DNA of 64,000 nucleotides from JAXMCI01 sp046349435 (GCA_046349435.1 JAXMCI010000042.1:1-64000); one strand, 5' to 3'. Numbered from the stretch's first letter, positions 32,838 to 44,768 are shown. Notes: generated by a model from the letters alone, not told the origin. Program-made: numbers and translations.

Positions 32838-34299
32838 GCCGGACAGCGGGCCGCGTCTTTCGGCGGCAACCGTCGGGAACCGGCTCCCCTACGACCGCGC
32901 GTCGGTCACGCCCGGCGTCGTCCATCTCGGCATCGGCGCCTTCCACCGGGCGCACATGGCGGCCTATGTCGACGATCTTCTCGCCGGCGATCCGTCCTGG
33001 GGAATCATCGGCGCCTCGCTGCGGCGGCCCGATACGCGCCAGGCGCTGGCGCCGCAGGACTTCCTCTACACCCTGGCGGTGCGCAGCGGCGGCGGCACCG
33101 CGCTGCGCGTGGTCGGCGCGCTGCTCGACGTGCTCGACGCCGCGACGCAGCGCGACGCGCTGCTCGCCGCGATGGCGGATCCGCGCATCCGGCTGGTCTC
33201 GCTGACCGTCACCGAGAAGGGCTATTGCCACGATCCGGCGACCGGAGCGCTCGACCCGGCCCATCCCGACGTGCTGCACGACCTGGCAAACCCCGGAGCG
33301 CCGGTCAGCGCGCCCGGCCTGATCGTCCGCGCGCTGGCGCTGCGCAGGGCGGCGGGGGCGGCCCCCTTCACCGTGCTCTGCTGCGACAACCTGCCGGCCA
33401 ATGGCGAGACGACGGCGCGCGTCGTGGCCGGCTTCGCCGCGCTCGACGACGCGGCGCTGGCCGCCTGGATCTCCGGCAACGTCGCCTTCCCCTCGACCAT
33501 GGTCGACCGCATCGTGCCCGCCACCACCGAGGCCGACCGCGCCATGGTGCGCGAGGCGACCGGCCTGGCCGATGCCTGGCCGGTGATGACCGAGCCCTTC
33601 AGCCAGTGGGTGATCGAGGACCGGTTTCCCGCGGGCCGGCCTCACTTCGAGCGGGCCGGGGCGCAGCTCGTCGCCGACGTGCGGCCGTACGAGCTGATGA
33701 AGCTCCGCATGCTGAACGGCAGCCACTCGATGCTCGCCTATCTCGGCTATCTCGCCGGCCATGAGCATGTCAGCGAGGCGATCGCCGACCCGCATCTCCG
33801 CCGCTTCATCCACGATTTCATGACCGAGGAGGCAATGCCGACCCTGCCCGCGGGGCTCGGCGACCTCGCCGCCTATCGCGAGGCGCTCCTCCAGCGTTTC
33901 GCCAATCCGGCGCTGCGCCACCGCACCTGGCAGATCGCCATGGACGGCAGCCAGAAGCTGCCGCAGCGGCTGCTCGGCACCATCCGCGACCGGCTGGCCC
34001 GCGGCCTGCCGGTCGCCCGCGCGACGCTCGGGGTGGCGGCGTGGATGCGCTACGTCATGGGCGTGGACGAGCAGGGCCGCCCGATCGACGTCAGGGATCC
34101 GCTCGCCGAGCGGCTGCGGCGGATCTGCGCGGCGGCCGGGGATGCGCCGGAGGCCCTGGTCGACGGGCTGCTGCAGGTCGCCCCGGTGTTCGGCGACGAC
34201 CTGCCGCGCAACGCCCCGTTCCGCGCCGCCGTCGCCGGCCACCTCGGCGCGCTGCTCCGCCGCGGCGCGCTCGCCACGGTGCGCGACCTGGTGGGCTGA
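32830..34299 (+). CDS. Mannitol dehydrogenase family protein (UxuB-like)
   Basis: 489 aa, a polyol-specific long-chain dehydrogenase. Signatures: GVVHLGIGAFHRAHMA near the nucleotide site, CCDNLPANGETTARVV, PSTMVDRIVPATT and the catalytic lysine block ELMKLRMLNGSHS. Family enzymes include mannitol dehydrogenase, D-arabinitol dehydrogenase and fructuronate reductase (UxuB). It starts at TTG 32830 inside the preceding gene's end. No dehydratase, kinase or aldolase for the next step is adjacent, so the pathway is incomplete in the window. Confidence 0.9.
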   Translation: MAEPDSGPRLSAATVGNRLPYDRASVTPGVVHLGIGAFHRAHMAAYVDDLLAGDPSWGIIGASLRRPDTRQALAPQDFLYTLAVRSGGGTALRVVGALLDVLDAATQRDALLAAMADPRIRLVSLTVTEKGYCHDPATGALDPAHPDVLHDLANPGAPVSAPGLIVRALALRRAAGAAPFTVLCCDNLPANGETTARVVAGFAALDDAALAAWISGNVAFPSTMVDRIVPATTEADRAMVREATGLADAWPVMTEPFSQWVIEDRFPAGRPHFERAGAQLVADVRPYELMKLRMLNGSHSMLAYLGYLAGHEHVSEAIADPHLRRFIHDFMTEEAMPTLPAGLGDLAAYREALLQRFANPALRHRTWQIAMDGSQKLPQRLLGTIRDRLARGLPVARATLGVAAWMRYVMGVDEQGRPIDVRDPLAERLRRICAAAGDAPEALVDGLLQVAPVFGDDLPRNAPFRAAVAGHLGALLRRGALATVRDLVG

Positions 34300-34350
34300 G
34301 GACTGGACGCGCTGAAGACGGGGCGCGCCGAGGACTGGGCGGGCCGAGCC

Positions 34351-35117
34351 TCAGCCCGGCAGCGCCTCGATCACCATGGTGTCGAGCAGGAAGCTGCCAT
34401 CGGCCTCGATCGCGAAATGGCCGGTGACCTCGGCCGACATCTGCGCTGCCAGCGCCCGGATGGCGTCGGCCTGCAGCGCCGGGGTGCGCATGCGCTCGAT
34501 CCAGGAGGCGAAGTCGAGGCGCAGCCGGCGCCGCGTCACCGCGCCGGGGACGAAGCCGGCGGCGGTCAGCTTGTGCTGCCACTCGCTCACCCGGTAGTCG
34601 CGGACGTGGCTGGGGTCGCGCAGCAGCTCGATCGCCTGCAGGAAGGTGTCGAGCAGCGGCGCCTCGGGCGCCACCGCGTCGGCGAAGGCGGCGCGGCCGC
34701 CCGGCGCCAGGACGCGGCGGGCCTCGCGCAGGCCGGCATCGACGTCGCGCCAGTGATGCGCGCTGAAGCGGCTGAGCACGACGTCGAAGGCGCCGTCGGG
34801 AAAGGGCAGGCGCTCGGCAGGCCCTTGCGCGGTGCGCAGGTTGGCAATGCCGCGGGCGGCCGCCTCCTGCGCCACCGCGGCCAGCATCTCGTCGGAGAGA
34901 TCGTAGGCGACCTCGCCGGCGGCGGCGCGACGTTGAAGGCGACATGGCCGCCGCGCGCAGCCGAGGTCGAGCACCCGGCGCCGCCCGGCCGCGCCGCGGC
35001 GACGGCGGCGAGCTGCTTCAGGTCCTCGCCCTGGGCGTGCACCGGGCTCGCCACATAGGCGGCGGCGCGCGGCCCGAACTGCGCCTCGACCAGGCGCTCC
35101 TGCGACTGTGCGGTCAT
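34351..35117 (-). CDS. SAM-dependent methyltransferase (UbiE/COQ5-like), frameshifted
   Basis: About 250 aa. It starts at ATG 35117 (MTAQSQERLVEAQFGPRAAA). Class I methyltransferase motif I (RVLDLGC..GGHVAFNVA) is spread over two frames between about 34925 and 34985. The rest is clean: AYDLSDEMLAAVAQEAAARG, RLPFPDGAFDVVLSRFSAHHW, EARRVLAPGGRAAFAD, ending at 34351. Three frame changes within ~60 bp suggest local base errors in a GC run. It is transcribed divergently from the regulator at 35212, which probably controls it. Methyl acceptor unknown. Confidence 0.8.
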
Positions 35118-35175
35118 GGCTCCGACTCTCCTCGACGGTCAGTGCGCGCGGTCGTATCAGCCCGGCCCACACTGG

Positions 35176-35200
35176 TACCAGGACCGATCTTATCCTGGTA
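35176..35200. promoter_or_regulatory. Operator-like palindrome between divergent genes
   Basis: TACCAGGA (35176-35183) and TCCTGGTA (35193-35200) form a perfect inverted repeat with a 9-bp spacer, 12 bp before the ATG of the XRE regulator and about 60 bp from the methyltransferase start. The arms are AT-richer than surroundings. The position suggests autoregulation and control of the methyltransferase by the regulator. Confidence 0.6.
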
Positions 35201-35211
35201 TAGCCGGTAAC

Positions 35212-35994
35212 ATGGACAGCGATGCCGCCCGGCGCCGCGCGCTCGGCGCCTTCCTGCGCGCCCACCGCGAGCGGCTCTCGCCGGCCGCCCTCGGCCTGCC
35301 GGCGGGCGCCCGCCGCCGCACGCCGGGCCTGCGCCGCGAGGAGCTGGCGCAGGCGGGCGGCCTCAGCCCCACCTGGATCAGCTGGATCGAGCAGGGGCGC
35401 GACATCGCCGTCTCGGCCGCCGCGCTGGCCCGGCTGTCCGACGCTCTGCGGCTGACGGCGGCCGAGCGTGCCTATCTCTTCGAGCTGGCGGCGCGGCGCG
35501 ACCCGGCAGGCCCGGCGTACGACGCCGCAAGCAGCATCCCGGACGGGACGACGGCGGCCATTCTCGCCTTCCCGGGGCCCGCCTACCTGCTCGACCGGCT
35601 GTGGACGGCGCAGGCCTGGAACCCCGCCGCCCGGCGCCTCTTCGTCGGTTGGCTCGACGGGCCCGACCGCAACCTGTTGCGCTACATCTTCCTGTCGCCG
35701 GCGGCGCGCCGGCTGCTGCCGGACTGGCCGCGGCGGGCGCGCCGCGTGCTGGCCGAGTTCCGCGCCGATGCCGGCCGCCATCCTGGCGACCCCGCTCTGG
35801 TCGCGCTGACCGAGGGGCTGCGGGCCGCCTCGCCCGTCTTCGCGCGGGCCTGGGAGGAGCAGGCGGTCGTCCCGCGACAGGGCGGCGAGCGCCGCTTCAC
35901 CCACCCGGAGGACGGGGCGCTCTGCCTGACCCAGGTCACCGCCACGCTGGCCGACCGGCCCGACCTCAAGCTGGTGCTGCTGGTCCGGACGTGA
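35212..35994 (+). CDS. XRE regulator with MmyB-like ligand-binding domain
   Basis: 260 aa from ATG 35212; upstream in-frame codons belong to the promoter. HTH: RTPGLRREELAQAGGLSPTW, then ISWIEQGRDIAVSAAALARL. The MmyB domain (AYLLDRLWTAQAWNPAARRLF, NLLRYIFLSPAARRLLPDW, DGALCLTQVTATLADRPDLK) probably binds a small hydrophobic ligand. This arrangement next to a divergent methyltransferase or oxidoreductase is typical of the family. Intact, unlike the related gene at 15261. Confidence 0.88.
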   Translation: MDSDAARRRALGAFLRAHRERLSPAALGLPAGARRRTPGLRREELAQAGGLSPTWISWIEQGRDIAVSAAALARLSDALRLTAAERAYLFELAARRDPAGPAYDAASSIPDGTTAAILAFPGPAYLLDRLWTAQAWNPAARRLFVGWLDGPDRNLLRYIFLSPAARRLLPDWPRRARRVLAEFRADAGRHPGDPALVALTEGLRAASPVFARAWEEQAVVPRQGGERRFTHPEDGALCLTQVTATLADRPDLKLVLLVRT

Positions 35995-36045
35995 GGACGC
36001 GGCAGGCGAGACAGACACCGGGTCGACCGCGCCGGCGGCGTGATC

Positions 36046-36070
36046 GGGGGCGGCACTGCCGGCCGCCCCC
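36046..36070. terminator. Bidirectional terminator candidate
   Basis: GGGGGCGGC (36046-36054) pairs with GCCGCCCCC (36062-36070), a 9-bp GC stem with a 7-nt loop. It lies between the regulator ending at 35994 and the convergent small gene ending at 36086. No strong T-run. Confidence 0.55.
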
Positions 36071-36085
36071 GTCTCCCGCACACGA

Positions 36086-36370
36086 TCAGCGGGCAGCGGG
36101 CGGGACCGCCGCGGCATCGACGCCGTCGAGGCTGGTGCCGTTGGTGCCGGTCGATCCAATGACTCCGGCAACCACGACCGATCCCGTCGCCGCCGCCCGG
36201 GCGTCGCAGCCCGAGGCCGGCGCAACGCCATCCAGGCTCACGCCGTTGATGCCGCCGGTGCCCAGCGGGCCGCTCGCCTGCGCCCGCTGGGCCGGCTGCA
36301 GGGTGAAGGTCAGCGCGACCGCCGCCAGCGCGGTGGTCGCGAGCAGGATGCGAAGCGTCTTCTTGGTCAT
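36086..36370 (-). CDS. Small exported protein with repeated NGxSLDGV motif
   Basis: 94 aa from ATG 36370, preceded by a GGGAGAAAGAC ribosome site. Signal peptide (MTKKTLRILLATTALAAVAL), cleavage near residue 33. The mature 60 residues contain two related blocks, GINGVSLDGVAPA and GTNGTSLDGVDAA, separated by a single cysteine and a Val-rich stretch. No family is recognised. The repeat suggests a structural or surface peptide, possibly matured further. Confidence 0.6.
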   Translation of the reverse strand: MTKKTLRILLATTALAAVALTFTLQPAQRAQASGPLGTGGINGVSLDGVAPASGCDARAAATGSVVVAGVIGSTGTNGTSLDGVDAAAVPPAAR

Positions 36371-36855
36371 GTCTTTCTCCCTTTGGTCGGTTTGCGCTTC
36401 GGGTGGGCGCAGGCCGGCGTCCGGGCCGGCCGGTTCCGCACCCGGCGATCTCGCGTTCTGGTGATCTGCAGCGCGCCGCACGCGGCGGCGCCGTCGATCG
36501 CGGCGGTCTTCTACGCCCATCGGGCCAGGTCACCCAGATCCGCTGGGAACGAATTCCATGGAACCAATCTTCGCCGCACGCCCGGCTCGGGCTCGCCCGG
36601 TGGGCGCATCGCAGGCAGGCACGCGGCCGACGCCCTCTGGCCGAACCGCCGATCGGGACGATGCAAGGGCCGCTCGCGCCGCCCGGACGCCCCGCGCGTC
36701 CAGGCGGTCGCCGTCGCGCGGGGCGGACGGCATGGCCCGAGAGGGCCCCTGGCCGGGGCGCCCGTCGGCATCAGAGGCTGCTTACGTCGTCCGAGGCGGC
36801 GCCGGCAGAACCATTGCCGCCCGATCAGGAGGAACCAATCCTCCCCGGCCGGGCC
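36371..36855. other. Intergenic region, no gene seen
   Basis: 485 bp between two minus-strand genes. Open frames here (for example 36558-36995) have Arg/Pro/Ala-rich, low-complexity translations typical of non-coding GC-rich DNA. The first ~60 bp should hold the promoter of the small exported protein. No repeats or RNA-like structures stood out. Confidence 0.4.
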
Positions 36856-38388
36856 CTACGCCGCCGGCGCCTCCGGGTCCGCCAGCCCCTTCAGCGCCGC
36901 GCGCAGGCCGCGCACGGCGGCGCCCATCTGGCGCGAGTCGAGCCCGGCATAGCCGAGCAGCAGGCCGTGCGTCGGGGCGTCCCGGTGGTAGCTGATCGAG
37001 ACCGGCTGGATGTCGACGCCGCGGGCGAGCGCCGCCTCGCACACCGCGCGGTCGTCGAGCGGCCCGCGCAGCCGGGCCAGCAGCTGCATGCCGGAATCGC
37101 GCTCCACCACCTCGATCCAGGGGTCGAGATGCTCGCGGCAGAGCGCCGCGAACTCGGCCTGGCGGCGGGCGTAGAGTCGGCGCATGCGCTTCAGGTGGGT
37201 GGCGAAGTGGCCCTCGGCGATGAAGTCGGCCACGGTCAGCTGCAGCAGCAGCGGCGCGAACTGGCCGGTGACGCTGACCGCGCCGTTGAAGGCGTCGACC
37301 AGCGAATCCGGCACCACGAGGAAGCCCAGCCGCAGCGCCGAGAACAGGGTCTTGCCGAAGGTGCCGACATAGATCGTCCGGCGCCCGCCATCCAGCCCTT
37401 GGAGGGCCGGCACCGGGTGGCCGCGGAAGCGGTACTCGCCGTCATAGTCGTCCTCGACGATCCAGGCGTCGTGGCGCTCGGCCAGCGCCAGCAGGTTGAG
37501 CCGCTCCTCGGCGCGCATGGTGATGCCGGTCGGCCAGTGGCAGGCCGGGGTGACGCAGATCAGCCGCGGCGGCGGCGCGTCGTCGCCGGGGAGCGACCAG
37601 CCCTGCTCGCCGACGCGCAGCGGCCAGAGGCGGGCGCCGCCGCCGAGCAGCGCGGTGCGCGCCCCGAGATAGCCCGGCTCCTCCAGCCAGGCGACGTCGC
37701 CGTCGTCGAGCAGGATGCGGGCGGCGAGGTCGAGCGCCGCCTGCGCGCCGGTGACGACGATCACCCGCTCCGCGCTGCAGGCGACGCCGCGCGCCACGCC
37801 GACATACTCGGCGACGGCCTGGCGCAGCCGCGGATGGCCGGCGAACTGGTGGTAGCGCAGCGCGTCGAGCGAGCGCTTCTGCGCGTTGCGCGCCAGCAGC
37901 CGCACCCAGGTCGCGGTCGGGAAGGCGGCGACCTCGGGCGAGCCCGGCTGCATGTTGATCTTGCCCGGCCGGCTCGCCGGCTGCGGCAGCCCGGCGATCA
38001 GCGCGCCGCGCCGCGACAGCCGGCCCGGCGAGGGCTGCCCGGCCGCGCCGGCCGCCGGCGCCGCCGGGCGGGGCAGCGCCGCCACCCGCGTGCCGGAGCC
38101 GGGCCGCGCCTCGAGATAACCCTCGGCCAGGAGCTGGTCGTAGGCGGCGATGACGGTGTTGCGGCCGATGCCGAGCTCGTCGGCCAGGCTGCGGGTCGCC
38201 GGCAGGCCGTGGCCGGCGGAGAGGCGGCCGGCGCGAATGAGCTCGCGGATGGCGACGTAGAGCTGACGATGCAGGGGCTCGCGGGACGTCCGGTCGACGG
38301 CGAGCAGATCGAGCGGCAATGATGCTCTGCCCGGCACCCGCAATCCCCCCAGGACGGTCCGGCCACCCACTTCGGGCATTCTATCCAC
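36856..38388 (-). CDS. MocR family regulator (GntR winged helix + aminotransferase domain)
   Basis: 510 aa, intact. N-terminal GntR winged helix (PLHRQLYVAIRELIRAGRL, then LADELGIGRNTVIAAYDQLL), a Pro/Ala-rich linker, then a fold-type I aminotransferase domain with PLP lysine in YVGTFGKTLFSALRLGF and the conserved IVEDDYDGEYRF and VTPACHWPTG. MocR proteins sense PLP or amino-acid adducts and regulate B6, GABA or taurine genes. No such target is adjacent; the closest divergent gene is the histidine kinase at 38636. A 247-bp AT-richer region separates them. Confidence 0.92.
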   Translation of the reverse strand: MDRMPEVGGRTVLGGLRVPGRASLPLDLLAVDRTSREPLHRQLYVAIRELIRAGRLSAGHGLPATRSLADELGIGRNTVIAAYDQLLAEGYLEARPGSGTRVAALPRPAAPAAGAAGQPSPGRLSRRGALIAGLPQPASRPGKINMQPGSPEVAAFPTATWVRLLARNAQKRSLDALRYHQFAGHPRLRQAVAEYVGVARGVACSAERVIVVTGAQAALDLAARILLDDGDVAWLEEPGYLGARTALLGGGARLWPLRVGEQGWSLPGDDAPPPRLICVTPACHWPTGITMRAEERLNLLALAERHDAWIVEDDYDGEYRFRGHPVPALQGLDGGRRTIYVGTFGKTLFSALRLGFLVVPDSLVDAFNGAVSVTGQFAPLLLQLTVADFIAEGHFATHLKRMRRLYARRQAEFAALCREHLDPWIEVVERDSGMQLLARLRGPLDDRAVCEAALARGVDIQPVSISYHRDAPTHGLLLGYAGLDSRQMGAAVRGLRAALKGLADPEAPAA

Positions 38389-38635
38389 AAAGAGCGCATC
38401 CGTCCAATGAAGTGGCGCAACAGCAATTCTCGAAGGTCACTGTTGTTGCCGAGCCACAGAGGTTTGCATTTCGCGATGCATAATGAAGAGTGGCGATCTT
38501 TGTCGCTTCGCCAATGATTCTTCGCTTTCCGGAGCCGGCTCGATCGGCCTATAGAGCGTCGTCAGGGTCCGGCGATCCGCAATGCCCCTCGATCATTGCG
38601 GGTCCTGAGCGACGTTCGGGGGACGAGGCCCGGAA

Positions 38636-40123
38636 TTGACTGCATTGGCAAGCCGCAGCGAAGCGCCCGAATCGCGCCCCGGCCGCACCACGCCTGCCTG
38701 GCCGGCGCGCCCGGCCGCCGGCTGGTGGAGCGGCGCGGCGCGGCGCGACCTGCTGGTCGTCGTCGCGGTGGCCGCCTGCATCTTCGTGCTGGCGGACGTC
38801 ACCGACCTCAACGAGCGCTTCACCGGCTGGGTGAGCGATTTCCACGACGCGACGATCGACCTCGAGGAGCTGCCGATCGCGGTCGCCCTGTCCGGCATCC
38901 TGGCGGTCTGGTTCTTCGTGCGGCGGGCCCGCGAGAACCTGGGCCAGGCGCGCCGGTCGGCCGCCGCCGCCGATGCCGCCCGGCAGGCGCTGGCGATCGC
39001 CAATGCCCGCCTGCACGACGCCATCGAGTCGATCCCCGAGGGGTTCGTGCTGTTCGACGCGCAGGACCGCGCCCTGCTGTGGAACCGCCGCTACGAGGAG
39101 ATCTACGGGATCGCCGCCGGAACGACGATCCGCGGCCGCTCCTTCGAGGAGATGGTCCGGCAGGGCGCGGCGCGGGGCAACTACCGCCTGCCGCCCGGCC
39201 TGGCACTCGAAGCCTGGATCGCCGAGCGGCTGGCGCAGCATGCCGCCAAGGGCAGCGAGAGCGAGCAGCAGCTCGCCGACGGCCGCTGGATCCTGTCGCA
39301 CGAGCGCCGCACCGCCGAGGGCGGCAGCGTCGGCATCCGCATCGACATCACCGAGCTGAAGCGGCGCGAGGCGGAGATGCGCGAGGCGCTCGACCGGGCG
39401 GAGGCGGCCAACCGCGCCAAGTCGGCCTTCCTCGCCAATATGAGCCACGAGCTGCGCACGCCGCTGACCGCGGTGCTGGGCTTCTCCGAGATCATCGCCG
39501 GCGAGACCATGGGGCCGATCGGGCAGCCGGCCTACAAGGAGTTCGCCGGCGACATCCATGCCGCCGGCCAGCACCTGCTGCAGGTGGTGAGCGACGTGCT
39601 CGACCTGGCGCGCATCGAGGCCGAGCGGATCGAGCTGCAGATCGAGCCGGTCGACGCCGCCGCCATGGCCCAGGAGCTCTGCCACATGATGCGCGCCGAG
39701 GCGGCCCGGCGCGACCTCGCGCTGCAGCTCGAGGCCGCCGCCGCCGTGCCGCCGGTGCAGGCCGACCTGGTGCGGCTGCGCCAGGCGCTGCTCAACCTGC
39801 TGGGCAACGCCATCAAGTTCACCGCGCCGGGCGGCCGGGTGACCGTGGCGACCGCCTTCGAGCCGGCGCGGGGCCACGTCCTGGTCTCGGTCCACGACAC
39901 CGGGATCGGCATCGCCGAGCGGGACATCCCGACCGCGCTGGAGCCGTTCGGGCAGGTCGATTCCGCGCTGTCGCGGCGCTACGAGGGCGCCGGGCTCGGC
40001 CTGCCGCTGGCCCGCCGCTTCGTCGAGGCGATGGGCGGCGTGCTGACGCTGGAGAGCGCGGTCGGCCGGGGCACCCGCGTCACCGTCGCGCTGCCGGCCG
40101 TCGCCGCGGCGCCGCCCCGCTGA
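38636..40123 (+). CDS. Membrane PAS sensor histidine kinase
   Basis: 495 aa starting at TTG 38636, with GGGGGACGAGG upstream. Two membrane helices (LLVVVAVAACIFVLADV, LPIAVALSGILAVWFFV) enclose only ~30 residues, so sensing is probably cytoplasmic. A PAS domain follows (GFVLFDAQDRALLWNRRYEE, RIDITELKRRE). HisKA is [20 protein letters not shown], and HATPase has NLLGNAIKFTAPGG, DTGIGI and GAGLGLPLARR. No response regulator is encoded alongside, so it is an orphan kinase. Confidence 0.9.
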   Translation: MTALASRSEAPESRPGRTTPAWPARPAAGWWSGAARRDLLVVVAVAACIFVLADVTDLNERFTGWVSDFHDATIDLEELPIAVALSGILAVWFFVRRARENLGQARRSAAAADAARQALAIANARLHDAIESIPEGFVLFDAQDRALLWNRRYEEIYGIAAGTTIRGRSFEEMVRQGAARGNYRLPPGLALEAWIAERLAQHAAKGSESEQQLADGRWILSHERRTAEGGSVGIRIDITELKRREAEMREALDRAEAANRAKSAFLANMSHELRTPLTAVLGFSEIIAGETMGPIGQPAYKEFAGDIHAAGQHLLQVVSDVLDLARIEAERIELQIEPVDAAAMAQELCHMMRAEAARRDLALQLEAAAAVPPVQADLVRLRQALLNLLGNAIKFTAPGGRVTVATAFEPARGHVLVSVHDTGIGIAERDIPTALEPFGQVDSALSRRYEGAGLGLPLARRFVEAMGGVLTLESAVGRGTRVTVALPAVAAAPPR

Positions 40124-40127
40124 GGGA

Positions 40128-41621
<1,494 letters not shown>

Positions 41622-41709
41622 CGCCTCCGCTCCCTCCCGCTGCTGCCTGCCGGCGATGATCCGGGCCGGCGCCGGGCTGCGTCAAGGCGCCCGCGTCAAG
41701 GCGGCCGGT

Positions 41710-42003
41710 TCAGACCCAGCGGAAGACGACGAACCAGCCGGCCAGCGCGATGCCGAGCGGCGCCCAGAGCGGCATGCCGACCAGCCCGAGCCAGGCGAGG
41801 AAGACGAAGGCCGAGCCGAGCAGCGAGATGAACAGCCGGTCGCCCCGCGTGGTGTCGAGGCCGAGGATGCCGCGGCGCTCGCCGCCGCCGGGGCGGGCGC
41901 GCTCCCACAGCGTCATGACGATCAGGCAGGCGAGGATGAAGACGAAGAAGGCCGCGGTCGGCCAGGTCCAGGCCATCCAGGAGAGCAGGTCGGTGTTCTG
42001 CAT
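41710..42003 (-). CDS. glpU: DUF2160 small membrane protein of the glycerol ABC transporter
   Basis: 97 aa with three helices (WPTAAFFVFILACLIVMTLW, LFISLLGSAFVFLAWLGLV, PLGIALAGWFVVFRWV). DUF2160 proteins sit in alphaproteobacterial glycerol ABC operons; the corresponding Rhizobium gene is glpU, of unknown function. Its universal linkage suggests a role in transporter assembly or activity. It lies 12 bp downstream of the second permease gene. Confidence 0.85.
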   Translation of the reverse strand: MQNTDLLSWMAWTWPTAAFFVFILACLIVMTLWERARPGGGERRGILGLDTTRGDRLFISLLGSAFVFLAWLGLVGMPLWAPLGIALAGWFVVFRWV

Positions 42004-42015
42004 GGCCCCGCCTCC

Positions 42016-42813
<798 letters not shown>

Positions 42814-42815
42814 CG

Positions 42816-43679
42816 TCACCTCGCCTCGTTGCGCATCATCAGCGTGTAGAACAGCCAGCTGAGCAGCAGCACGATCAGGAAGTAGATCAGCGACATCGCC
42901 GCGGCCGGGCCGAGGTCGAACTGGCCGAGCGCGGTCTTGACGAGATCGATCGACAGGAAGGTCGTCGAGGTGCCCGGGCCGCCGCCGGTCAGCACCACGA
43001 CCTCGGTGTAGACCATGAAGGAATCCATGAAGCGGAGCAGGATGGCGATGGTCAGCACGTATTTCAGCTTCGGCAGCTGGATGTGGCGGAACACCGCCCA
43101 GCGCCGCGCGCCGTCGATCTTGGCGGCCTGGTAGTAGGCCTCGGGGATCGAGACCAGCCCGGCGTAGGACAGCAGCACCACCAGCGAGGTCCAGTGCCAG
43201 ACATCCATCAGGACGATGGTGAACCAGGCGGCCAGCGGCTGGCGGGTATAGTTGTAGGCGATGCCGATCGCGTTCAGGCCGCGCCCGAGCAGGCCGATGT
43301 CGGGCAGCGCCAGGATGTTCCACATGGCGCCGACGACGTTCCACGGGATGAGCAGCGGCAGGGCCATCAGCACCAGGCAGACGGAGACCCACGGCCCCTT
43401 GCGCGGCATGGCGAGCGCGATCGCCAGCCCCAGCGGGATCTCGATGGCGAGGATGATGGCGCTGAACAGCATCTGGCGCAGCAGCGCGCCGTGGAAGCGC
43501 TGGGCGTGCAGCACCTCCTGGAACCAGCGCACGCCCGACCAGAAGAACTCGTTCTCGCCGAACGACTCCTGGACGGAGTAGTTCACCACCGTCATCAGCG
43601 GGATGAGGGCGTTGAACGCCACCAGCAGCACGACCGGCAGGACGAACAGCCAGGCCTTCTGGTTGACGGTCTTGCTCAT
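42816..43679 (-). CDS. glpP: Glycerol ABC transporter permease (GlpP-like)
   Basis: 287 aa from ATG 43679. About six helices; the EAA loop is IPEAYYQAAKIDGARRWAVF. The N-terminal block LFVLPVVLLVAFNALIPLM and VLTGGGPGTSTTFLSI are typical of CUT1 MalF-like partners. It is placed 10 bp after the ATPase gene. It forms the membrane pore with the following permease. Confidence 0.93.
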   Translation of the reverse strand: MSKTVNQKAWLFVLPVVLLVAFNALIPLMTVVNYSVQESFGENEFFWSGVRWFQEVLHAQRFHGALLRQMLFSAIILAIEIPLGLAIALAMPRKGPWVSVCLVLMALPLLIPWNVVGAMWNILALPDIGLLGRGLNAIGIAYNYTRQPLAAWFTIVLMDVWHWTSLVVLLSYAGLVSIPEAYYQAAKIDGARRWAVFRHIQLPKLKYVLTIAILLRFMDSFMVYTEVVVLTGGGPGTSTTFLSIDLVKTALGQFDLGPAAAMSLIYFLIVLLLSWLFYTLMMRNEAR

Positions 43680-43689
43680 CGAGGCCGCC

Positions 43690-44768
43690 TCACGTCGCCA
43701 CCCATCCGTTCTCGTAGATGCGCGTCCGCTCCGGCGCGAAGCGCAGATGCGCGCCGCCCTGCGGGATCGGCTCGCCCTCCGGCACCAGCAGCTTGATCCG
43801 CTGCCCGGCATGCACCGTCTCGACGATGCGGTTGCGCCCGGTATCGAGCACCTTGACGATCTCGACCGGCACCCCCGAGGCGGCGAAGGAGACGAACTCG
43901 GGCCGGACGCCGAGCTCCGTCCCGCCCTTGCCGCCGGCGCCGCGCCCCGCGTCGCGCACGCCGTTCGCCGTCTCGATGGCGATGCCGGCGAAGAAGGCGC
44001 GGCCCTCGCGCAGCTCGCAGGGCAGCACGTTCATGCCGGGCGAGCCGATGAAGTGCCCGACGAAGGTGTGCGCCGGCCGCTCGAAGAGCTCGACCGGCGT
44101 GCCGACCTGGACGATCTCGCCGTCCTTCATCACCACCACCCGGTCGGCGAAGGTCAGCGCCTCGGTCTGGTCGTGCGTCACGTAGATCATCGTGCGGCGG
44201 ATGCGCTGGTGCATCTCCTTGAGCTTGGAGCGCAGCACCCATTTGAGGTGCGGGTCGATGACGGTCAGCGGCTCGTCGAACATGATGACGTTGACGTCGG
44301 AGCGCACCAGCCCGCGGCCGAGCGAGATCTTCTGCTTGCCGTCGGCGGTCAGGCCGGCGGCGCGGCGCATCAGCATGGAGTCGAGCTCCAGCATGGCCGC
44401 GACCTCGCGCACGCGCTGGTCGACCTCGCGCTCCGCGGTGCGCCGGTTGCGCAAGGGGAAGGCGAGGTTGTCGTACACCGTCATGGTGTCGTAGATGACC
44501 GGGAACTGGAACACCTGCGCGATGTTGCGCGCCTCCGGCGAGGCCTTGGTCACGTCCCGTCCGTCGAACAGGATGCGGCCCTCGGTCGGCACCAGCAGCC
44601 CCGAGATGAGGTTGAGCAGCGTGGTCTTGCCGCAGCCCGACGGCCCGAGCAGGGCATAGGCGCCGCCGTCGGCGCAGTCGAGGGTGAGCCGCTTCAGCGC
44701 CCAGTCGGCGTCCGACTTCGGCGCCGGCGCGTAGCTGTGCCTGAGGTCGCTGAGGAGGATGTTGGCCA

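Noticed and set aside
36558..36995. Possible gene of 145 aa
   Set aside because: Translation is Arg/Pro/Ala low-complexity with no RBS, and it overlaps the end of the MocR gene on the other strand.
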